A stretch of DNA of 51,256 nt from Acidimicrobiia bacterium (GTDB lineage Bacteria; Actinomycetota; Acidimicrobiia; Spongiisociales; UBA5794), in the NCBI GenBank assembly GCA_013003395.1, contig JABDJC010000033.1:1-51256 (forward strand), given 5' to 3'. The notes under the pieces are model-generated. The model made no database searches and was not told where the DNA came from. It saw only the letters and a program-made list of their open reading frames with translations. Of this stretch, positions 19,188-28,742 are shown piece after piece. Both the position numbers and the translations under genes were made by a program. The first letter of the stretch is position 1, and each line of letters begins with the position of its first letter.

Positions 19188-20458
19188 GACGGCAGTTAGC
19201 GCTGGTCACGTTGGCCGTCGCAGCGCTTGTGGTGATCGCGTTCGTCGTGCCCTTGTCGCTACTCGTGCGACAACAGGCTGAGGACCGATCTCTTGTGGCA
19301 GCCGAAAACAGGGCCCAGACCGCAGCGGAGCGGCTGGCGACCGAACTTGCCGAGCCAGAAATTGATCGGAGCGCGGTCGCAGCGTCGGTCATCGCACGGT
19401 CAGACGACCCGGATCAACTGACGATTCACGGCCCAGACGGGACGCAGTACGGCACGAAGAGAGCTGCGTCCGATGGAGTGCGCCTGGCCGGCACCCAAGG
19501 CGTAGCGTTCAGTCAGATCACCGAAGGAGGAGCAGAAGTCCTCGTTCCGGTCACCGGCCGATCCGGCACCTACGTCGTTCAGGTGTTCGTCTCAGAATCG
19601 GAACTCCGTGCCGGAGTGTCGTACGCGTGGGCGGTCCTTTGGGCACTCGGAATCACCGCTATGGCGCTTGCCGTGATCGCCGCTGATCGCCTCGGCCAAT
19701 CGTTCGTGACGCCGGTGCACGAACTCGCCGATTCTGCGCGCCGTCTTGGCTCTGGCGATCTCGACGCGCGAGTGGAGCCGGGAGGGCCACCTGAGATCGC
19801 AGCAGTTGGCGAAGCCCTCAACGACCTCGCCGGCCAGTTGGACCGACTGCTCGACGAAGAACGGGAGTCAGTCGCCGATCTGTCCCATCGGCTGAGGACG
19901 CCCCTCGCGGCACTGCGTCTACAAGTCGAGAACCTCGAAGACCACGCTCTGGCAGCTTCGCTGGGCGCGAAGGTCGAGCGCCTCGAGACCTCGATCAACG
20001 AACTCATAAGCGATGCACGATCTGGGTCGCAACGCGGAGAGGCGCGCCGGTCGGACCTCGCTGAATCTGCACGACTACGCGGTGCCTATTGGCAGGTTCT
20101 CGCCGATCGGCAGTCCAGGCCCTTCTCGGTCGAGATCTCTGGCAGCGCCCACCAGATTCCGCTGGACGCGAAGGAGTGCGGGGCCATCATCGATGCACTC
20201 ATCGGCAACGTGTTCGCCCACACGGAACCCGGTGTCGGAATCGAGCTCGCAGTCACCGACACGACACTCATCGTTGAAGACACAGGACAGGGCTTCACGG
20301 ACCCGAAAGCGACCTTACGAGGACACAGCGGGGGAGGCTCTACGGGGTTGGGCCTCGACATCGCACGTAAAGCGGCCGAACGCACGGGCGGAACGCTCAC
20401 GGTGAGCAACACAGCTTCGGGTGCCCGTGTCACCGTTGCTTTCGGACAGCGGAGCTGA
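19184..20458 (+). CDS. Sensor histidine kinase
   Basis: TM segments, HAMP-like region, SVADLSHRLRTPLAALRLQVENL, EDTGQGF, GLGLDIARKAAERTGG; GTG start overlaps the RR stop. Confidence 0.9.
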   Translation: MRRQLALVTLAVAALVVIAFVVPLSLLVRQQAEDRSLVAAENRAQTAAERLATELAEPEIDRSAVAASVIARSDDPDQLTIHGPDGTQYGTKRAASDGVRLAGTQGVAFSQITEGGAEVLVPVTGRSGTYVVQVFVSESELRAGVSYAWAVLWALGITAMALAVIAADRLGQSFVTPVHELADSARRLGSGDLDARVEPGGPPEIAAVGEALNDLAGQLDRLLDEERESVADLSHRLRTPLAALRLQVENLEDHALAASLGAKVERLETSINELISDARSGSQRGEARRSDLAESARLRGAYWQVLADRQSRPFSVEISGSAHQIPLDAKECGAIIDALIGNVFAHTEPGVGIELAVTDTTLIVEDTGQGFTDPKATLRGHSGGGSTGLGLDIARKAAERTGGTLTVSNTASGARVTVAFGQRS

Positions 20459-20477
20459 CCAAGGCCTCGGCCCTGCC

Positions 20478-21161
20478 TCAGAACGGCAGTCCGACCGCTT
20501 CACACAGGAATCTCATGAAAGGTGAGGCACGCTTCGCGTTGTCCACGAACGTGTCCATGAAGTCGGGTGCGGTGACGCTCTTCTGCGTGAGCCGAGTCGA
20601 AGCTATGAAGTCCTTGCGCTTCAGATCTTCGATGAGCGGATGGTCGTCGTCGTAGCCCTTCGGCGCCCTCACGAGGGAATCGCCGCCGATCGAATAGACG
20701 TCAGTGAATCGCTTGCCGCGTGATGCCTTTTTCCATGCGGCCTGGTTTTCGTCGATGTGCCGGCGGATCTGATAAGCGACTTTGGATTCAGGTCGCCAAA
20801 GCCCAACGCCCATGTAGCACTCGCCCGGCTGCAGGTTCATGTAGAAGCCTGGAGCGTGCACATCTTTGGCGAGGAGGTGACGGAACTGAACCCCGGTGTT
20901 CTCCTTGTACGGCGTCTTGTCCTTGGCGAATCGTGTGTCGCGCTGGATTCGAAACAGAGAGCCACCGACGGTCCGCGAATCGGCAACGAAATGCGGCGAT
21001 ATCTTCTTCAGCGGCGCCGCGAAGTCGTTGATGAAATCGAGCGCAGGTTCTCGGACGTACCGCTCGTAGTCGGCTTGATGGGCCTTGAACCACTCCCGAT
21101 CGTTGTTCTCTGCGAGGTCTTTGAGGAACCCAAACAGCTTTGGTGAGAAGTATTGAGACAT
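20478..21161 (-). CDS. DUF2461 (TIGR02453) family protein, copy A
   Basis: MSQYFSPKLFGFLKDLAENNDREWFKAHQADYERYV... RIQRDTRFAKDKTPYKENTGVQFRH; start set at the internal ATG. Confidence 0.85.
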   Translation of the reverse strand: MSQYFSPKLFGFLKDLAENNDREWFKAHQADYERYVREPALDFINDFAAPLKKISPHFVADSRTVGGSLFRIQRDTRFAKDKTPYKENTGVQFRHLLAKDVHAPGFYMNLQPGECYMGVGLWRPESKVAYQIRRHIDENQAAWKKASRGKRFTDVYSIGGDSLVRAPKGYDDDHPLIEDLKRKDFIASTRLTQKSVTAPDFMDTFVDNAKRASPFMRFLCEAVGLPF

Positions 21162-21205
21162 GTGGATCAGGCTACCCGAGCTCTTTCCGTCGCTGCCGTG
21201 ACGGT

Positions 21206-21213
21206 GACTAGTC
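21206..21213. promoter_or_regulatory. GACTAGTC palindrome, copy 3
   Basis: GGTGACTAGTCAGC, 80 bp upstream of the S8 protease start. Confidence 0.4.
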
Positions 21214-21292
21214 AGCACGATTTCTTGCAGATGAGTCGCGAGATTCGGGGCGTAGCGGCCGATGTTTCTCGAACACAACCGGAGAGACCACG

Positions 21293-22954
21293 ATGAAGAG
21301 ATTTGAACAGGGCGGTCACGGCATCGCCGTCGTCCTCGGACTGAGTTGGGACGGCGGACGAGTGCGCGCCGCCGCTGCCGCCGTCGCGATGATGGTCGCA
21401 GTGATGCTTGTTGCGCCGACACAAGCCATGGCGAGCACGGCTTCTGCCGAGGCTTCCGTGATCGTGACCACAGACGGCGACATTGCCGGCGCCACCGAGG
21501 CGACCGAAGCACTCGGAGGCACCGTCACTCAACAGCTGGCGATCATCGACGGCTTTGTAGCCACGATCTCGATTGATCGTGTTGGCGCTCTCGCGTCGAC
21601 GCCCAGCATCGTGAATGTCGTCGAGGACGCCAAGGTCCAGCTCACGGGTCGTCCTGTCACTTCATCGAAGACGAGCGCCGGATCCCTGGCCGCCTCCACC
21701 GAGACCATTCGTGCCCAGCATTTCTGGAACGATGGCTTCAACGGCACCGGTATCGACGTTGCGCTGATCGACTCCGGAGTTGCTCCGGTCACGGGCCTCA
21801 CGGCCAAGGGCAAGGTCATCAACGGACCTGATCTCTCCTTCGAATCGCAGGATGACGACACCCGATACGTCGACACCTTCGGGCACGGCACCCACATGGC
21901 CGGCATCATCGCCGGTTACGACGACGGCTTCTCTGGCGTGGCTCCTGGCTCTCGGATCGTGAACGTCAAGGTCGCCGGTGCGGACGGGTCCGTAGACGTG
22001 TCGCAGGTCATTGCCGCCATCGACTGGGTTGTCCAGCATCGCGCCGACAACGGAATGAACATTCGGGTGCTCAACCTGTCGTTCGGCACAGACGGCGTGC
22101 AGAGCTATCAGCTCGATCCACTCTCCTTCGCTGCAGAGGCCGCCTGGCGTTCCGGAATCGTTGTGGTCGTCGCCGCAGGAAACGACGGCAACAAGGCTGC
22201 TGTCCGCAACCCTGCGCTCAACCCATTCGTGATCGTGGCCGGCGCCGCTGATACGAAAGGCACGGCGTCAACCAAGGACGACGAACTGCCGCGCTGGGCA
22301 ACGTGTGGAACAAGGTCTCGCAGCGTCGACGTAGTAGCGCCAGGACGATCCATCGAGAGCCTCCGGGCACCTGGTTCGACCATCGACCGCCTCAATCCAG
22401 GAGCTGTGGTCGACGAGCGCTTCTTCAAAGGAAGCGGCACCTCCCAGGCAGCCGCATTCGTCTCCGGGTCCGCAGCTCTCATCCTGAGCCAGCGTCCAGA
22501 TGCGACGCCCGACCAGGTGAAGGCGTTGTTGATGTCGGCGGCCGACGACATGGCGAACCTCAGCGGATTGTGTGAGGGCGCGGGCCTGATCAACCTGAAG
22601 ACCGCCGTCGCATCCCGTGCACCGCTCACCAGTCTGCAGTCTTTCCTTCCGTCGACCGGTCTCGGGACGTTGGAAGGAGCTCGCGGCTCGATCCACGTCC
22701 AGATGGACGGTGTCGTTCTCGAAGGAGAAATCGACATCTTCGGTCAGGCATGGTCATCCGCCGAATGGGCCAAGCTCAGCGCACATCAGGTGAGCTGGGA
22801 TGGCGGGATCTGGAACGGCAGCAGCTGGTCCGGCAGCTCGTGGTCGGGGTCCTCATGGTCCGGCAGCAGCTGGTCCGGCAGCTCGTGGTCGGGGTCCTCA
22901 TGGTCCGGCAGCAGCTGGTCAGGCGCTGCATGGTCATCCGCAATCTGGAACTGA
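21293..22954 (+). CDS. Secreted subtilisin-like (S8) protease with C-terminal Trp-rich pentapeptide repeat
   Basis: VALIDSGV (Asp), FGHGTHMAGIIAG (His), GSGTSQAAAFVSG (Ser); I9-like prodomain; C-terminus with 7 GSSWS units. Confidence 0.93.
   Translation: MKRFEQGGHGIAVVLGLSWDGGRVRAAAAAVAMMVAVMLVAPTQAMASTASAEASVIVTTDGDIAGATEATEALGGTVTQQLAIIDGFVATISIDRVGALASTPSIVNVVEDAKVQLTGRPVTSSKTSAGSLAASTETIRAQHFWNDGFNGTGIDVALIDSGVAPVTGLTAKGKVINGPDLSFESQDDDTRYVDTFGHGTHMAGIIAGYDDGFSGVAPGSRIVNVKVAGADGSVDVSQVIAAIDWVVQHRADNGMNIRVLNLSFGTDGVQSYQLDPLSFAAEAAWRSGIVVVVAAGNDGNKAAVRNPALNPFVIVAGAADTKGTASTKDDELPRWATCGTRSRSVDVVAPGRSIESLRAPGSTIDRLNPGAVVDERFFKGSGTSQAAAFVSGSAALILSQRPDATPDQVKALLMSAADDMANLSGLCEGAGLINLKTAVASRAPLTSLQSFLPSTGLGTLEGARGSIHVQMDGVVLEGEIDIFGQAWSSAEWAKLSAHQVSWDGGIWNGSSWSGSSWSGSSWSGSSWSGSSWSGSSWSGSSWSGAAWSSAIWN
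22817..22921 (+). repeat. In-frame tandem repeat encoding (GSSWS)n, 45-bp higher-order unit
   Basis: GGCAGCAGCTGGTCCGGCAGCTCGTGGTCGGGGTCCTCATGGTCC present twice exactly (22817-22861, 22862-22906) plus a third partial unit. Confidence 0.92.
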
Positions 22955-23005
22955 CTCAACCGGACAGCTGACCAGTTCAACCAACAATCGCTACGCTCGC
23001 CGCCG

Positions 23006-23599
23006 ATGAACCTCATCGAGATCTGGCGAGAATGGGCCACCGGCACCTCAGTGCTCCACATGGAGCTCTGGGGTGTCGACGTTCTGTGGTGGGGGCGGAT
23101 CGGCAAGGTGCTTCAATTCGTCGGAGCACTCACGGTGATCCTCGACATCATCGGGCCCGAGCGACTGCTTGGATTCGGCGAGTCGCTGCGTACCGCGTCA
23201 CCGTTCGAAGGGATGTTGGACCGTGCCAGACAGCGGTGGACTCCGATATGGGAGTGGGCCAAGCGCCGGATCAGACCTGCAGAAGTGCCGGCTCGACTCG
23301 AACTCGGACGCAGCGCCGTTGTGCGACTTGTCGCTCAGACCGCAACCGTCGTCATCGGGTTCGCGATAGCGGTCCTGTTCACGTCCTGGGGTTGGATCAT
23401 CGTCCTCGCAGTTCTACTCTCAGGCGTGGCAGCCCTCGCTTTGGCCGCCATCGTGTCGTTCGTCGGGCAGGCCGTGTTTACCGTGGTGATACGACCGTTC
23501 GCAACGGTGATCGCTCAGCCACGAATCGACGCTTGGGCCAAGTCGGTGGGCGCACTGCTCCTGATGGCGGGCTTTCATTTCGATCTCCTGGCGTCATGA
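23006..23599 (+). CDS. Membrane protein of unknown function
   Basis: 197 aa; strongly hydrophobic C-terminal half with several predicted TM segments. Confidence 0.6.
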   Translation: MNLIEIWREWATGTSVLHMELWGVDVLWWGRIGKVLQFVGALTVILDIIGPERLLGFGESLRTASPFEGMLDRARQRWTPIWEWAKRRIRPAEVPARLELGRSAVVRLVAQTATVVIGFAIAVLFTSWGWIIVLAVLLSGVAALALAAIVSFVGQAVFTVVIRPFATVIAQPRIDAWAKSVGALLLMAGFHFDLLAS

Positions 23600-23680
23600 A
23601 TCTCGGACAGCGCTGACCTCGAACGCGCTGATCGGATCGGTCGCGTATTGTCGGTCCAGGACCCCTGAAAGCCGTCCGAG

Positions 23681-24475
23681 ATGCCTTTTTCCTGGCACCA
23701 ATCCACGCGTGGTCCAAAGAGTCGGGCAGCGAGCCACGCCTTGGCTGCCGGTATCGTCCTCGCGATCGTCCTGGTGGGGTGCGGCGGGGCAATCGACGAA
23801 ACCACTTCGCCGACCGTCGAAACGGGGGAACAAGCCGACACGACCCAGGCCACGGTCCCCGAGCCGTCACCCACTTTGGTGACCGAGTCAACGGAGGCGA
23901 GCACAACCACCAGCACAGTCGTCACGTTGAGGGAGCCGCTGGACGTGGCCATGGAATGGATCATCGCCTTCGAAGCGGGTGACGTCGAGACCTTCCAGCG
24001 GCTAATGCACCCGGACGCGACAGCCAATTGCCTCAACTGCGGATACGACCGGCAAGAAACGAGCTATTTCGTGCAATTCGGAGAGGGAACAGCTGACGTT
24101 GCTGACTCTCGCCTGCTTGCTCTCGGCAACGGGTCCTTGAATGCGGAATGCAATGCCCTTGGCGCCGTGGTCACTTGTGAGACTCGGCGGTCGACCGATT
24201 TCGGGCATTTCAACGCAGACGGTGAGCCGACCCTGCAGTGGAACGCTACGTATGAGCTGACGGTCGAAAACGGTCTCATCACGCGTCGCATCCTCACCGA
24301 CAACGAGGGCAGCGCCGTCGACTCGGCGAAGCTCGCGGACTACGAGAGATGGCTCATGACGAATCATCCGGAAATCCACGGCGAGCTCTTCGCATTCGGG
24401 ACGATCCTCTTGTCGACTGACGAGCAGTTCACCAATCATCGACAGTATGTGCCGCGATATTGGGCCAGTCGCTGA
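23681..24475 (+). CDS. Putative lipoprotein of unknown function
   Basis: Signal with lipobox LAIVLVGCGG, Thr-rich linker, globular C-terminal domain. Confidence 0.65.
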   Translation: MPFSWHQSTRGPKSRAASHALAAGIVLAIVLVGCGGAIDETTSPTVETGEQADTTQATVPEPSPTLVTESTEASTTTSTVVTLREPLDVAMEWIIAFEAGDVETFQRLMHPDATANCLNCGYDRQETSYFVQFGEGTADVADSRLLALGNGSLNAECNALGAVVTCETRRSTDFGHFNADGEPTLQWNATYELTVENGLITRRILTDNEGSAVDSAKLADYERWLMTNHPEIHGELFAFGTILLSTDEQFTNHRQYVPRYWASR

Positions 24476-24519
24476 GTGGCTTTCTCAGCGTCGACCGATC
24501 AACGCCGACGTTTCACAGG

Positions 24520-25203
24520 TTACGAATCTTGGACATTGGTGGCGAGCCATCGGTGGATCGGTGCGAGCTTGCGCCATGTGGCGATGACGTGCGAAACGAT
24601 GTCTCTCGAGTACAGCTGCTCGGGGATCGGCACGTTGGTGCCGCACCACAAGGCGTTGTGTCGCAACAGTCGCACCTGGACCTCGTTGGCCGGCTCGTAG
24701 CCTCGAGGCACGGTCTTGTAGTGCTCCCCGCTCACCGGAAATCCGGCACGCTCAACCGACTTCACGGCCTTCGCCAGCGCCACGCCTGCCTCGCGGTCGA
24801 CGACCCGGTCTCTGTAGGTCGTGAGATGCTCCTTGCGGAGGCTGTGCGAGCCCGCACCAACGCCGAGGTTCTTGGGGCCGATCCGCATGTAGAAGCCAGT
24901 GACCGCTCGGCGTCGCTCGCCTTCCCAAAACCAGAAGTCGAGATGGTTCTTGTACGGGGTCTTGTCCTTTGAGAATCGAACATCGCGGTTGATTCGGAAG
25001 ATGGAGCCGTTGACTCGCGGATCGGCCACTACCGGAGCGATCTTCTGCAGTCGGGCACTCACCGCTTCGACGAACTCGCGAGCAGGTTCCAACCAGTATT
25101 TGTCGTAATCCGACCGATGGTCCTCGAACCAGTTCTTGGTGTTGTTGCGGTCGATCGCACGCAGAAACGCAACGGTCTCTTTCGGAAATCCATCGTAAGC
25201 CAT
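24520..25203 (-). CDS. DUF2461 (TIGR02453) family protein, copy B
   Basis: MAYDGFPKETVAFLRAIDRNNTKNWFEDHRSDYDKYWLEPAREFVEAV... RINRDVRFSKDKTPYKNHLDFWFWEG. Confidence 0.87.
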   Translation of the reverse strand: MAYDGFPKETVAFLRAIDRNNTKNWFEDHRSDYDKYWLEPAREFVEAVSARLQKIAPVVADPRVNGSIFRINRDVRFSKDKTPYKNHLDFWFWEGERRRAVTGFYMRIGPKNLGVGAGSHSLRKEHLTTYRDRVVDREAGVALAKAVKSVERAGFPVSGEHYKTVPRGYEPANEVQVRLLRHNALWCGTNVPIPEQLYSRDIVSHVIATWRKLAPIHRWLATNVQDS

Positions 25204-25296
25204 CGGTGACCCTTCTCATCAAACGCCGGTCGCGCACTTCAGCGACCGTACCGGCCGCAGCGGCTCAGTTCTAGGCTCCTGTTCGAGGAGGCTCCA

Positions 25297-26067
25297 ATGG
25301 CAGAACGGTTCGTCGGTAAGACGGTGTTGATCACAGGCGGCAACAGTGGCATCGGGAGGGCGGCCGCCCACCTTTTCGCAGAAGAAGGAGCGAACGTCGC
25401 CATCGCCGCCCGTGATGTCCGCCGAAATCAACACGTCCTCGCCGAACTCACGGATGCGGAAGCCAACGCGATCTCGCTGGAGTGCGACGTCACAGACCCC
25501 ACGTCGGCTCAGTCTGCCGTCGTCGACACGGTCGACCGGTTCGGCTCAATCGATGTCCTGTTCAACAACGCAGGGATGATCTACCGAGAAAAGACGGTGC
25601 TCGAAACCGAACCGAGCGAGTGGGAGACCACCATGGCCGTAAACACGACAGGGGTGTTCTTGATGTCTCGCGCGGCACTTCCGCACATGATCGAGAGCGG
25701 AGGCGGCGTGATCGTCAACAACGCTTCGTACTTCGGCCTGGTCGGCGGGCGGGGCGCCGCTGCCTATTGCGCGGCAAAAGGAGCTGTGGTGAACCTCACT
25801 CGCGCGATGGCACTCGACCACGCCCACCAGAACGTGCGAGTGAACTGTGTTTGCCCTGGCAGCGTTGACACGCCGATGTTGCATGCCGAACTCGAACTCA
25901 TGGGAGGAGCCGACCAAGTCCTCAGCCAGTTCGAGGCGAAGCATCCGCTGGGGCGGATCGCCCAACCGCACGAGGTAGCGGCCGCAGTCCTCTTCCTGGC
26001 TTCCGACGCTGCGCAATTCATCACCGGCACCGCGCTTCCGGTTGACGGCGGCATCACCGCTGGTTGA
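25297..26067 (+). CDS. Short-chain dehydrogenase/reductase
   Basis: VLITGGNSGIGRAAAHLFAEEGANVAIAAR, NNAG, YxxxK (YCAAKGAVVNLTRAMA), GGITAG C-terminus. Confidence 0.93.
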   Translation: MAERFVGKTVLITGGNSGIGRAAAHLFAEEGANVAIAARDVRRNQHVLAELTDAEANAISLECDVTDPTSAQSAVVDTVDRFGSIDVLFNNAGMIYREKTVLETEPSEWETTMAVNTTGVFLMSRAALPHMIESGGGVIVNNASYFGLVGGRGAAAYCAAKGAVVNLTRAMALDHAHQNVRVNCVCPGSVDTPMLHAELELMGGADQVLSQFEAKHPLGRIAQPHEVAAAVLFLASDAAQFITGTALPVDGGITAG

Positions 26068-26126
26068 GCCGGCCTGAGCAATCGCAACCGGTATGGTTCT
26101 TCGCAGGCACGAATGAGGAGTGGCGG

Positions 26127-26858
26127 ATGCGGCTGGTGGGATTTGTGACGGCGTTGGCCATGGTGCTGGCGGGGTGTGGCGGCGGAGCCGGCGACACGAC
26201 GGTGGCCGCTCCGGCAACCACCAATGCTCCAACGACCATTGCTCCGACCACGACAGTTGCTCCGACCACCACAGCTGTGGCCTCTGCTGATTCTGAGTGG
26301 TGCCGCCTGTCGCTCGAGATCAACATGTCTGACGCACTGGACAACCTCGGATTTGTGGGTCCGGAGCAGACGGAAGCCGAGATGGCTGAGTTCGTCGGGC
26401 TGCTCGAGGAGGCCGCCGCCGTGGCCCCACCCGAGTTGGATGAGTCGGTTCAGACCTCGCTCGCTGCTTTCCGGTCGTTGTTCGAAACGCTGCGCGATTT
26501 CGACTACAACGTGATCGCCCTCTTCGATGACCCTGAAGCACTGGCGACGATCAACGATGAGTCTGCCCAAGCCGCCGGTGACGCCATATCGGCGTACAAC
26601 GAAGCACAGTGCGGAATCGCAGACGAGCCGTCAGGTGACGATGCCGCCATCGACGACCTCATCGACGCCGGTGGGATCACCTCGGTGTTCGTTGAGCAGT
26701 TGGTGACGAACGGATTCACCCAAGAAGAAGCCGACTGCATCGCAGAGAACCTGGACCTCTCCGAGCTCCTCACCGGACCTGACGAGGCCGCCATCACTGC
26801 AGTGACGCTCGAATGTGTCTCGTTGGAGCGGCTGGAAGAACTGGGCAGCGGCGGCTAG
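26127..26858 (+). CDS. Putative lipoprotein of unknown function
   Basis: MRLVGFVTALAMVLAGCGGG lipobox followed by Thr-rich linker; start set at 26127. Confidence 0.65.
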   Translation: MRLVGFVTALAMVLAGCGGGAGDTTVAAPATTNAPTTIAPTTTVAPTTTAVASADSEWCRLSLEINMSDALDNLGFVGPEQTEAEMAEFVGLLEEAAAVAPPELDESVQTSLAAFRSLFETLRDFDYNVIALFDDPEALATINDESAQAAGDAISAYNEAQCGIADEPSGDDAAIDDLIDAGGITSVFVEQLVTNGFTQEEADCIAENLDLSELLTGPDEAAITAVTLECVSLERLEELGSGG

Positions 26859-27484
26859 GGCGACAGCCGATCCACTCGCCAGAGCTCCGCCTCCCGCCGG
26901 TAGCTGATGCGGTCGTGGAGGCGGTTACGCCGACCCTGCCAGAACTCGATCATGTTCGGCACCAGCCGATAGCCTCCCCAGTGGTCCGGCCGAGGAACCA
27001 CATCGGGAAACTTCGCTTCTTCGGCAGCAAACCGTTGTTCGAGCACAGCCCGACTCTCGATGACGTCGCTTTGTCGGGACGCACGCGCCGCCACCTGCGC
27101 ACCGCGGGGCCGACTGGCGAAATACTCGTCAGACCGCGCGGCGTCGATCTTCTCGACTTTTCCCTCGAAGCGGACTTGTCTGTGGAGATCCAGCCAGACG
27201 ATGTTGGCGGCCGCGTGCGCGTTCGCTGCGATCTCGACACCCTTGCGGCTTGCGTAGTTCGTGTAGAAGACGATGCCGTGGTCGATTCCACGGAGAAGCA
27301 CCGTCCGCACCGACGGCTTCGAACCGTCGGCCGTCGCCAGGTTCATGGCGTTCGGTTCCGAGACGTTCGCGACGATCGCTTCGTCGAGCCACATCTCGAA
27401 TTGAACCAGCGGATCGACATCGAGTTGGCCGTCCTCGATGCCTGGCGTGTCGTACTCACGGCGAGCCGGTGTGGATTCTGACAA
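26855..27484 (-). CDS. pdxH: Pyridoxamine 5'-phosphate oxidase
   Basis: PNAMNLATADGSKPSVRTVLLRG, FYTNYASRKGVEIAAN, WGGYRLVPNMIEFWQGRRNRLHDRISYRR, C-terminal RLSP. Confidence 0.95.
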   Translation of the reverse strand: MSESTPARREYDTPGIEDGQLDVDPLVQFEMWLDEAIVANVSEPNAMNLATADGSKPSVRTVLLRGIDHGIVFYTNYASRKGVEIAANAHAAANIVWLDLHRQVRFEGKVEKIDAARSDEYFASRPRGAQVAARASRQSDVIESRAVLEQRFAAEEAKFPDVVPRPDHWGGYRLVPNMIEFWQGRRNRLHDRISYRREAELWRVDRLSP

Positions 27485-27536
27485 GTGCGCTCCTGAAGGG
27501 TCGACCCGAGACGATACCGATGATCGGACGACAACG

Positions 27537-27544
27537 GACTAGTC
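27537..27544. promoter_or_regulatory. GACTAGTC palindrome, copy 4 (within CGGACTAGTCCG)
   Basis: ACAACGGACTAGTCCGCGG in the gap upstream of pdxH. Confidence 0.4.
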
Positions 27545-27612
27545 CGCGGTTGGAGTTCTGAACGGTCACCTCCGAAGCGCCCCGGTGCTGATAGCCTGGT
27601 AAGACTGTCTCG

Positions 27613-27861
27613 TTGGGAAGTCTGTTGAGGCCAGCAGCACACGAATGGGGGGACCCCAGGTCTCCGAGCGCAGGTACCAAACCATGCGCTCGGTGCACCG
27701 GGACGATGGTTCCATCGGTCATTCAGACCCGACTCGATGTTCGCAAGCGCGATCAGTCACGAGAAGCACTTTGGAATGCGACGCCGCTCGAAACGTGGAC
27801 GTGTCCCGGATGTGGTGTGACCGACCTGTTTGCGGCCAACCCTCGGATATTCGGGGACTGA
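27613..27861 (+). CDS. Possible small zinc-ribbon protein
   Basis: CARC...WTCPGCG paired CxxC motifs; TTG start is uncertain. Confidence 0.4.
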   Translation: MGSLLRPAAHEWGDPRSPSAGTKPCARCTGTMVPSVIQTRLDVRKRDQSREALWNATPLETWTCPGCGVTDLFAANPRIFGD

Positions 27862-27871
27862 TCGCGCCGGC

Positions 27872-28708
27872 TCAGCCGGGCACGTGATCGGGGAGCTGGG
27901 CGAGATCGGCCAGAAGTTGGTTTCGTTCGCCCTCATTCAGCACGACCCACGCGGTTCCGGACGCAGAGTTGGTCTCCGCTTCGATGGAATCTCGATACAA
28001 CTTGCCTTCTGCAGTGATCTCGCCTTCGGGAGTGACGAGGCCCCGAAGCACGAGATTCTCGAGCGGATGGTCATGGGTCGCTTCGCGAGCGCGCCACGCC
28101 GCATCGAGCCGAGCGGCCTCACCGGGGACCAGTTCAGCCTCATAGAGGACTTCGAAGTGGCAGTCGGCTCGCAGATACCGCAAGACGGTGAGCAAGTGGT
28201 GCAAACGAAACGCGGTTGAACTCTCGGGACGAGGCAATGCGACCCACGCCCGTGTCAGCGAGAACGCGTCACCGTGATAGCGATCAGGGATTCCGTCGAT
28301 GACCGGCTCGATGGTGGCGACCATTTGATCCAACCTATCGGTGGAGTCCCACATCTCAGACATCAGGTCGCTCTGCATTTCTGTCAGATGCGCCGCCAGA
28401 TGCTTGGCCTTGGGTGAGGGAACGAAATCTTCGTTGAAGAGTCCGGAGGTGATTGCTTCCGAAATCCAGCTCTCGAGCACTGCCGGCAACGCGTATCGGC
28501 TCAAGCGATTGGCGATGTCGCGCGTCGAGGTCGATGCCTCGATGAATGGCCGCATAGTGATGATCAGTGGAGTTGCGTTGCCGCCAACCTTCTCGCGCCA
28601 CCTGGCGATCTCGTCGGGTCGCGTGGCGCGCATCTGCCGATGCACGGCGAGGACCAGACGATGGACCTCATCTCCGATCTGCTCTGCGTACGGTGCAAGT
28701 GCTTTCAT
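27872..28708 (-). CDS. Protein of unknown function (helical)
   Basis: MKALAPYAEQIGDEVHRLVLAVHRQMRATRPDEIARW...; good-length frame filling the gap between neighbours. Confidence 0.6.
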   Translation of the reverse strand: MKALAPYAEQIGDEVHRLVLAVHRQMRATRPDEIARWREKVGGNATPLIITMRPFIEASTSTRDIANRLSRYALPAVLESWISEAITSGLFNEDFVPSPKAKHLAAHLTEMQSDLMSEMWDSTDRLDQMVATIEPVIDGIPDRYHGDAFSLTRAWVALPRPESSTAFRLHHLLTVLRYLRADCHFEVLYEAELVPGEAARLDAAWRAREATHDHPLENLVLRGLVTPEGEITAEGKLYRDSIEAETNSASGTAWVVLNEGERNQLLADLAQLPDHVPG

Positions 28709-28742
28709 ACCCTCATCCTTGCACCTCAACTGTCGAGCTGGG

